Origin: Pseudoalteromonas sp. MMG007
GTDB lineage: Bacteria; Pseudomonadota; Gammaproteobacteria; Enterobacterales; Alteromonadaceae
Length of the DNA stretch: 64,000 bases
Assembly (NCBI RefSeq): GCF_018100985.1
Contig: NZ_JAGJEI010000016.1
Span: 1 to 64,000 of the forward strand
Reading direction: 5' to 3'
Positions within the stretch are counted from its first letter, which is position 1. Each line of letters starts with the position of its first letter. A program made the position numbers and the translations under genes. Below, in pieces: positions 57,869 to 64,000 of the stretch. The notes under the pieces were generated by a model that did not search any database, had not been told where the DNA came from, and was given only the letters and a program-made list of their open reading frames with translations.

Positions 57869-59083
57869 GTGTCTGTATTTGTTGCAAGGCAAGCAATATT
57901 TAATCGTCGTCAAAACGTAGTAGCCTACGAGTTGTTATTTAGAGACAGCCCAAAAAACTATTTCCCTGATATTTGTGAAGGTGAGGCAACCGCGCGTCTA
58001 ATCATGGAAAACCAACTAAACCTCGGAACGCGCCATATTACCTCTGGTAAAAAAGCTTTAATAAATATAGGACCCGAATCGTTAGAACTTGATTTGTGTG
58101 CTTTTTTACCTTGCCAAGATGTTGTAATTGAATTACTTGAAACCATAGAGCCAAACGATAAAAACTACGAAATGTGTCGGGATTTATTTCATCGCAATTT
58201 TAATCTTGCACTGGATGATTTTGTATATAAGCCGCAATGGGATAGGTTTTTAAAGCTCGTCAAGCTTATAAAATTTGATATTTCAGTTACACCACTCAAT
58301 GAGATCACACCCGTAATAAAAAAGCTCCAGCAGCACAAAAAAATAAAACTATTAGCTGAAAAGCTCGAAACTCAAGAGGATTTTGAGCTTGCGCATAAAA
58401 TGGGGTTTGATTATTTCCAGGGGTACTTTTTTGCAAAGCCAACCATGATCACACAAAACGACATTGATTATAATTATTCTTTGGTGGTTGCCATATACGC
58501 AGAAATAATGAAACCAAGCCCAGATATAAAAGCAATTGCTGGCTTGTTTGAACTTGATGCCGCATTAGCTTATAAATTACTTAGGCTGCTTAACAGTGGT
58601 GTTTTTCCTATTCAAAGCAAAATTTCATCACTTAAACAAGCTTTAGTATACCTTGGTCATGAGCGTTTAAAAAAGTTTGTGAGCCTTATTGTGACCGCCC
58701 ATACTGCAGGTAAAAAACCAGCAGAACTTATGCAAATATGCGTTGTTCGTGCCCGTTTTTGTGAATTAATTGCAAAAAAAATAGCAAAGCAACAATCAGA
58801 CGAAGCTTTTTTGACGGGTTTATTTTCATTACTTGACGCAATACTGGATCAGCCAATGAGCCTTCTTGTTGAAAAACTCCCCTTTCCAGATGAGATAAAA
58901 GCCGCGTTATTAGATGAAAAAAACACCCTGTATTATATTCTAAATGTTGTTAAAGCGTTCGAAACAGGAAGTTGGTGGGCGCTAGAGCAAGCTGTAATAT
59001 TAATTAACTTAAATAGCAAAGCTTTACCTGAGCTCTACCAACAAGCAGTTGACTGGGCAGACAATTACAAAAATAACAGTTAA
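57869..59083 (+). CDS. EAL-like/HDOD domain signalling protein
   Basis: A 404-residue YuxH-type protein: an N-terminal degenerate EAL domain (about 1-200, opening VFVARQAIFNRRQNVVAYELLFRD) and a C-terminal HDOD domain (about 200-390; LLRLLNSGVFPI, ALVYLGHERLKKFV). The phosphodiesterase core is changed (YELL, LDDFVYKPQW in place of DDFGTG), so it probably binds rather than hydrolyses c-di-GMP. I start it at GTG 57869 with AGTAGG ahead; a longer frame from 57800 exists. It is 92 bases after glgA and could tie storage to c-di-GMP. Confidence 0.82.
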   Translation: MSVFVARQAIFNRRQNVVAYELLFRDSPKNYFPDICEGEATARLIMENQLNLGTRHITSGKKALINIGPESLELDLCAFLPCQDVVIELLETIEPNDKNYEMCRDLFHRNFNLALDDFVYKPQWDRFLKLVKLIKFDISVTPLNEITPVIKKLQQHKKIKLLAEKLETQEDFELAHKMGFDYFQGYFFAKPTMITQNDIDYNYSLVVAIYAEIMKPSPDIKAIAGLFELDAALAYKLLRLLNSGVFPIQSKISSLKQALVYLGHERLKKFVSLIVTAHTAGKKPAELMQICVVRARFCELIAKKIAKQQSDEAFLTGLFSLLDAILDQPMSLLVEKLPFPDEIKAALLDEKNTLYYILNVVKAFETGSWWALEQAVILINLNSKALPELYQQAVDWADNYKNNS

Positions 59084-59102
59084 AGGAAGTTTTACCTAAG
59101 TT

Positions 59103-60188
59103 ATGCGCAATCATAATATGGATTTTATACGTGGTATTGCAGTGCTTTGCCTTGTTTACATGAATGGCTATGCTTTTGGATTAATGGATTATATCTATAC
59201 GCCTTTAGCTACCCCACCTTTTAGTGATGCTGTAATTCATACCCTTAGTAGTATTTTTATCGATGGGCGTTTTAGAACGCTGTTCAGCCTTCTCTTTGGT
59301 GCTGGGCTATTTATCCAATGGCAGTGCTGCAAATCAACTATTCCTATAAAAGCGAGACTTTATTGGCTCATTATTTTTGGCTTAGCACATGGTTTTTTGC
59401 TTTGGGCTGGCGATATTTTATTTGTTTACGGCGTATGTGGTTGGTGGGTGCTCAAATATGTAGAAACTAATAATGATATGCTTTTAAAAAGAGGCATTAT
59501 ATTAATGTTATTAGCGAGTGCAATAACCTTTTTGTTTTTAATGAACTTGCCTGATGAGAATATTTACCGTGACTCTCAAGCATTTATAGACTTATATAGC
59601 CCGCATTATATAGACTATTTTATCAGTAACTTAGGTTACAATATGATTGCAGTTGTAGCGGTTCCATTTTTAGCTTTTTTGATGTTTTCTGGCATTATGC
59701 TCATTGGAATATACTTATATAAGTTGGAGGTATTTACCGAAGGGCTTACTTCGCAGCAGTTATTTGTGTGCGTTAGTGGGGCGTTTGTTTTTACAAGCTT
59801 AAGGCTTTTAATACCTCAGGGAAATGATGGTTTAAGTATAGCGACTCAAGAATTAGTAAATACATTTGCAGCGCTTTTTGTGGCCGTGCTTTATATTCAT
59901 ATTTTTGTTAAATTTTGTAATAATCGCGCATATGTAGGCACGCTTATTCAACAAGCAGGGCGATTAGCATTCACCTTATATATAAGCCAAACCATCATGC
60001 AATTACTGCTCTATAAAGTTTTATTTCCGCAGTGGGTATTAGGCTTTAATCGTATAGATTATTGGTTAGTAGCAACCAGTTTGGTCATTGTGCAATTATT
60101 ATTTACAGCGCTGTATAGCCGTTTTTATAAACAAGGGCCGCTAGAATTTATATGGCGTAAGCTAACCCAGTTAAAAATTAGTGCTTAA
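59103..60188 (+). CDS. DUF418 membrane protein
   Basis: A 361-residue inner-membrane protein with about 9-10 helices, of the YeiB/DUF418 group: FIRGIAVLCLVYMNG, FRTLFSLLFGAGLF, and GRLAFTLYISQTI. Function of the family is not known; it is related to acyltransferase-3 proteins and to transport. ATG 59118 (MDF) is an alternative start. Confidence 0.82.
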   Translation: MRNHNMDFIRGIAVLCLVYMNGYAFGLMDYIYTPLATPPFSDAVIHTLSSIFIDGRFRTLFSLLFGAGLFIQWQCCKSTIPIKARLYWLIIFGLAHGFLLWAGDILFVYGVCGWWVLKYVETNNDMLLKRGIILMLLASAITFLFLMNLPDENIYRDSQAFIDLYSPHYIDYFISNLGYNMIAVVAVPFLAFLMFSGIMLIGIYLYKLEVFTEGLTSQQLFVCVSGAFVFTSLRLLIPQGNDGLSIATQELVNTFAALFVAVLYIHIFVKFCNNRAYVGTLIQQAGRLAFTLYISQTIMQLLLYKVLFPQWVLGFNRIDYWLVATSLVIVQLLFTALYSRFYKQGPLEFIWRKLTQLKISA

Positions 60189-60273
60189 AAACCTATTTAT
60201 ATTAAATTAGGGGCGAAAAATAAGCGTGTGTGGTTTACACTAGTCGCCTTTAAAATTACGACTGTTAAGTGCC

Positions 60274-61272
60274 ATGACCGAATTAAAACGTTTAAATAAA
60301 TTTATTAGTGAAACCGGGTTTTGCTCACGCAGAGAAGCCGATAAATATATTGAGCAGGGTCGTGTTACGGTTAACGGTAATATGCCAGAAATGGGTGTAA
60401 AAGTTGCAGATACCGATAACGTTTTAATTGATGGTAATCCTCTTCGTGCAAAGCCTAAACGTGTGTACATTGCTTATAACAAGCCTGTGGGTATTACCTG
60501 TACCACTGAGAGTAAAATCCAGAGTAATATAGTTAAAGCGGTTAACTACCCAACTCGTATATTTCCTATTGGCCGGTTAGATAGACCTTCAGAAGGGCTC
60601 ATATTTTTAACCAACGAAGGCGATATCGTAAATAAAATCTTGCGCGCTGGTAACAATCACGAAAAAGAATACGTAGTCACGGTAGATAAACCACTCAACC
60701 GCCAATTTGTGACTAAAATGGCAAACGGTATTCCTATTTTAGACACTGTTACAAAAAAGTGTAAAGTGACCCAAACAGCTCCACAAGAATTTAAAATTGT
60801 TCTTACTCAGGGTTTAAACCGCCAAATTCGCCGTATGTGTGAATACTTAGGCTATGAAGTTGTGACTTTAAAACGTACACGCATTATGAACGTGACGCTA
60901 AAGGGCTTAAAGGTAGGGCAGTGGCGACATTTAACCGATGTAGAAATGGCGCAAATTAACGACTCAATTGCTGGTTCAGGTAAAACACAAGAGCACTCTG
61001 TTGATACTAATAAGCAAGGCGCAAGCAATAATAAAAGCGAGCCTAAAAAGCGTGATTTTCAGGGCGAAAATCCACGAGCATTTAATAATGAACGAGGCAC
61101 TCGAACTCAAAGAAGTAACTCACCATTTCAAAAACGATCTACTACGTATGTAGGTAAGGGCGGAGCCGTTAAAAACACACAAAATGATAGCAAAGGTTCA
61201 AATAACACACCTACTTCAAAACCCGCTAATCGTAAAACGCGCTCCTCTGGTACCTTAAGCTTGAAAAAGTAG
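60274..61272 (+). CDS. rluF: 23S rRNA pseudouridine synthase, RluF type
   Basis: A 332-residue protein: an N-terminal S4 RNA-binding domain ([20 protein letters not shown]) and a pseudouridine synthase domain with catalytic D103 in [11 protein letters not shown], plus [21 protein letters not shown]. coli RluF makes pseudouridine 2604 in 23S rRNA. The last ~95 residues are a disordered, Lys/Asn/Ser-rich basic tail, longer than usual, which may aid RNA binding. Confidence 0.9.
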   Translation: MTELKRLNKFISETGFCSRREADKYIEQGRVTVNGNMPEMGVKVADTDNVLIDGNPLRAKPKRVYIAYNKPVGITCTTESKIQSNIVKAVNYPTRIFPIGRLDRPSEGLIFLTNEGDIVNKILRAGNNHEKEYVVTVDKPLNRQFVTKMANGIPILDTVTKKCKVTQTAPQEFKIVLTQGLNRQIRRMCEYLGYEVVTLKRTRIMNVTLKGLKVGQWRHLTDVEMAQINDSIAGSGKTQEHSVDTNKQGASNNKSEPKKRDFQGENPRAFNNERGTRTQRSNSPFQKRSTTYVGKGGAVKNTQNDSKGSNNTPTSKPANRKTRSSGTLSLKK

Positions 61273-61286
61273 CGCTGAAAACTTCA

Positions 61287-61508
61287 CTACCACTGTATTT
61301 GATGAACAATATTACCCAGTGGGTTTTTAACGCCCACTAAGTTTATATTTTCGTTTTGTAAGCGCTGCAATGCAGGTTTATCTAAGTACCACCTAAAAGA
61401 GCGCTTTGAGTAAGTATTTAAGTCTAGCACAATCAGTTTTGCGCAGTTGTATTCGTAATCAGTCGGGCACGCCTCTACGGTGACTAGCGATACGTCTGCT
61501 GCCAGCTA
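61287..61508 (-). pseudogene. 3' remnant of an unknown gene
   Basis: On the minus strand about 73 codons end at TAG (61289-61287) and read like protein (VSLVTVEACPTDYEYN, then TYSKRSFRWYLDKPAL, ending NIVHQIQW). Upstream the frame is closed by stops (TAA/TAG near 61510-61520) and there is no start codon. It seems to be the C-terminal end of a lost gene; family not recognised. Confidence 0.5.
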
Positions 61509-61763
61509 TTATCGCTATAATAAGCCAATAACTTTACTGAAATACAAAAACTAGCCCACAGCCATAAATAAACTAAAACCGGTCTAAAAAATACCAAGCC
61601 AACCCCTAAGCCGTCTATCGTGCTGCAGGGCCTGTTGACCTTTCAGGATTAAAACTTGTTCAAACTAGGGGCGATTTAATCGTGGCGCGAGGATTGTAAC
61701 CTCGTGGGCTAAGTAAAAACTGAGCAACAAAGAGGAAATTACTTCTAGTTTGTTTTATATATT
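61509..61763. other. Non-coding stretch containing a structured repeat-like element
   Basis: No coding frame. CAAACTAG (61661-61668) and CTAGTTTG (61745-61752) are exact reverse complements enclosing three hairpins: CGAT/ATCG (61672-61682), CGAGG/CCTCG with a 7-base loop (61688-61704) and GCTAAGT/ACTGAGC with one mismatch. The preceding CCTGTTGACC block looks like part of the same element. It folds like a cloverleaf but lacks T-loop bases of a tRNA. It may be a small non-autonomous repeat. Confidence 0.45.
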
Positions 61764-61798
61764 AAAAAACGCAGCCCGATTGAGCGAGCTGCGTTTAT
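61764..61798 (-). terminator. Terminator of the RND pump gene (minus strand)
   Basis: AAACGCAGC pairs with GCTGCGTTT (61767-61796); on the minus strand a T-run follows. Confidence 0.85.
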
Positions 61799-61821
61799 AC
61801 GTGTTTTATAGCTTTACTAAA

Positions 61822-64000
61822 TTACTGTTTTGGTTCGTAATCTATTTTAAATACTACCGTGTAAAGCACTGGCACTACAATAAGCGTTAGTATCGTGGCA
61901 AAGCCTAAGCCAAACATAATGGTTACAGCCATTGACTGAAAAAACACATCAAACAATAGTGGGATCATACCTAAAATGGTGGTGATAGCTGCCATTGCAA
62001 CAGGGCGTACACGGCTAACCCCAGATTCAAACACCGCCTGATAAGGCGATTTGCCATCACGCAGCTCTAGGTTAATTTGATCAACTAACACAATTCCATT
62101 TTTAATTAGCATGCCACTTAAACTTAATAAGCCAAGTAAAGCCATAAAGCTAAATGCGGCATTCATTATTAACATACCCGCACTAACACCAATAATGGCA
62201 AGTGGTACCGTGGCCCAAATAACCAAAGGTTGTTTTACAGAGTTAAACAGTAATACGGTTACTGCAAACATCGCTAAATAACCTAGAGGGAGCGAGCCAA
62301 ATATTGCTTTTTGAGCATCTGTTGATGATTCATATTCACCGCCCCATTCTAATGTATACCCGCGTGGCAGTTCTATCGCTTCTACAGGCCCACGAATACG
62401 CGCAAATAATTTGGCGGCAGTTTCATCTCCTAATACGTTTTGATCGGCCATCACTGTTATCGTGCGTTTACGGTCGCGGCGCATAATAAGGCTGTCTTCC
62501 CATTCAACAATAAACTCATCAACAACTTGCGTAACTGGTACAAATACACCAAGTACAGGGCTGTAAATTTGTAAATCGTGAACACTTTCAACGTTTAAGC
62601 GCTCATTAGCAGGGGAGCGAGCAATAATAGGTAATAACTGCGTACCATCTCTGTATACACCCACTTGTTTGCCCGAAAGGCTGGTAAGCAGCACATCATC
62701 AAGATCAGACTTACTAATCCCTAAGCGGCGCGCTTTTTGCTCGTTAAACTGTGGGCGAATCATTTTAGTACGTGCACGCCAGTCGTCACGAATATTATAA
62801 GCGCCGTCGTCTTGTGCTATTGCTTCTTCAGCTTTTGCAGCCAGTTTACGAAGCACAACAGGATCAGGGCCGGTAAAACGCGCCTCTATTTTTGCATCGG
62901 TTGATGGGCCAATTTCCATTGGTTTTATTTTAAGCTCAGCTGAAAGTGGCGTATTTTGTGAATACTCGCGAACTTTTTGCATTACTACAGCAACCGCTTC
63001 ACGGTTTTTTACTCTAATAATAAGCTGACCATAAGATGAGTACGATTTTTGAGGCGCATACGTTAGCATAAAACGCGGTGCACCTTGACCAGTGGTACTG
63101 GTTATTTCTTCAACGAGCTCTTCTTTTTGTAAGTAGTTTTCTAGCTTTTTTATACCATCAAGCGTCGCTCTAATATCTGAGCCTTGTTGTTGCCAATAAT
63201 CTACGTAAAACATGGGCGTATTAGATGCCGGAAAAAACGACTGTTTAACAGCTCCAAAGCCAACAATTGCAGAACAAAGCAATACAACCATAAGCACCAG
63301 TGTGGTTTTGCGAAAGCGCATAGACACATCTAATAGCTTTTTATAGCCTGTAAAAATAAAGCCTTTATAAGGGTCGTCGTCTTCGTCGTTATCACCTTTA
63401 TCTTTTTTAAACTCATCTTGCTTAAACATTAAGTTTGCAAAAAATGGCGTTAACGTAATAGCCGTTATCCAGCTTAATAAGAGCGATATAAATAAAACCC
63501 AAAATAAGCTACCTGCAAATTCACCTGTTGCATCAGAGCTTAAGCCAATAGGTGCAAACGCGGTTATACCAATAACCGTTGCACCTAACAGTGGCCATTT
63601 AGTTTGCTCTACTATATTAACCGCTGCTTTGAGTTTTGTTTGCCCACGCTTTAAGTTTATTAATATGCCTTCGGTGACAACAATGGCGTTGTCAACCAGC
63701 ATACCTAGCGCAATGATAAGTGCGCCAAGTGAAATTCGTTGCAGGTCTATGGCAAACAACTTCATAAATATAAAGGTGCCTAATACAGTTAGTAATAAAA
63801 TACCGCCAATTAAAATACCGCTTTTTAAGCCCATAAAAATAAGCAGTACAACAATTACAATCGCAATTGCTTCTACAAGGCTAACAATAAAGCCATCTAC
63901 TGATTTTTCTACTTCTTTAGGTTGGTTATAAACCGATTCAACATGTATACCGTGCGGGCGCTGGTATTCAAGTTCAGATAAGTGATCATCTATTCGCTTG
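61822..64000 (-). CDS. RND efflux permease, C-terminal ~726 residues (gene runs off the window)
   Basis: The visible part of a proton-driven multidrug-type RND permease (AcrB fold). Reading past the window edge stays open. It shows transmembrane helix 4 with IALGMLVDNAIVVTEGI, the long periplasmic loop after it (FFPASNTPMFYVDYW, then QVGVYRDGTQLLPI), helix 10 SGMLIKNGIVLVDQIN (lysine equivalent to AcrB K940), and the C-terminal helices. The classic DD pair in helix 4 is DN. The membrane-fusion partner should lie upstream, outside the window. Substrates cannot be told. Confidence 0.88.
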   Translation of the reverse strand, partial: KRIDDHLSELEYQRPHGIHVESVYNQPKEVEKSVDGFIVSLVEAIAIVIVVLLIFMGLKSGILIGGILLLTVLGTFIFMKLFAIDLQRISLGALIIALGMLVDNAIVVTEGILINLKRGQTKLKAAVNIVEQTKWPLLGATVIGITAFAPIGLSSDATGEFAGSLFWVLFISLLLSWITAITLTPFFANLMFKQDEFKKDKGDNDEDDDPYKGFIFTGYKKLLDVSMRFRKTTLVLMVVLLCSAIVGFGAVKQSFFPASNTPMFYVDYWQQQGSDIRATLDGIKKLENYLQKEELVEEITSTTGQGAPRFMLTYAPQKSYSSYGQLIIRVKNREAVAVVMQKVREYSQNTPLSAELKIKPMEIGPSTDAKIEARFTGPDPVVLRKLAAKAEEAIAQDDGAYNIRDDWRARTKMIRPQFNEQKARRLGISKSDLDDVLLTSLSGKQVGVYRDGTQLLPIIARSPANERLNVESVHDLQIYSPVLGVFVPVTQVVDEFIVEWEDSLIMRRDRKRTITVMADQNVLGDETAAKLFARIRGPVEAIELPRGYTLEWGGEYESSTDAQKAIFGSLPLGYLAMFAVTVLLFNSVKQPLVIWATVPLAIIGVSAGMLIMNAAFSFMALLGLLSLSGMLIKNGIVLVDQINLELRDGKSPYQAVFESGVSRVRPVAMAAITTILGMIPLLFDVFFQSMAVTIMFGLGFATILTLIVVPVLYTVVFKIDYEPKQ

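Noticed and set aside
61672..61725. tRNA (anticodon-like loop ATTGTAA)
   Set aside because: No GTTCRA T-loop, a 3-base D-loop and no CCA end; the cloverleaf resemblance alone is not enough.

Overview
The window looks like chromosomal DNA of a marine gammaproteobacterium, most likely Pseudoalteromonas or a close relative. The basis is low GC, the gene types (upp-uraA, rhlE, a C- type L31, the ast operon, the betaine operon with a TorF-type porin) and protein sequences of that group. This is inferred from recalled family resemblance; no database search was run.

Layout. 1-1.6 kb: distal end of an integron-like cassette array, with two attC-like sites, three small cassette ORFs (one resembling the AbiGi phage-resistance antitoxin family) and no integrase in view. 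1.7-4.8 kb: a choline-kinase-like phosphotransferase, then upp-uraA for uracil salvage. 4.85-9.7 kb: a compact glucosylglycerate module made of a glycerate-kinase/HAD-phosphatase fusion, glucosyl-3-phosphoglycerate synthase and a GH13_18 phosphorylase. 9.8-26.7 kb: mostly single genes, including a cytochrome b562-like protein, OsmC, L31B, a GAF-GGDEF cyclase, YdjM-like hydrolase, a LysR/MFS pair, aldo-keto reductase, a plant-type DapA, RhlE, an amidase, an FAD oxidoreductase, a 7Fe ferredoxin and a DUF5916 protein. 27-27.8 kb: a decayed EAL-domain gene.

27.8-33.7 kb (minus strand): choline-to-betaine operon betI-betB-betA, then a short BCCT transporter and a TorF-like porin, with a perfect palindrome in front of betI. 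34.8-36.2 kb: a fold-III ornithine/lysine-type decarboxylase. It is preceded by a roughly 150-nt leader that can fold into a closed multi-branch structure whose terminal helix covers the ribosome binding site; this is the most interesting non-coding signal here. 37.3-42.5 kb: arginine succinyltransferase genes astC-astA-astD plus a DUF1338 (HglS-like) gene, divergent from an Lrp/AsnC regulator. 42.8-45.4 kb: secreted or membrane proteins of unknown role.

45.7-57.8 kb: a complete glycogen operon (stand-alone CBM48 protein, malQ, glgB, glgX, glgP, glgC, glgA), followed by an EAL-HDOD signalling protein, a DUF418 membrane protein and rluF. 61.3-61.8 kb: gene debris and a structured repeat-like element. 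61.8-64 kb: an RND efflux permease running off the right edge. Two themes recur: compatible solutes (glucosylglycerate and glycine betaine) and carbon/nitrogen storage and turnover (glycogen, arginine, polyamines). Glucose-1-phosphate links the glucosylglycerate phosphorylase to the glycogen genes.
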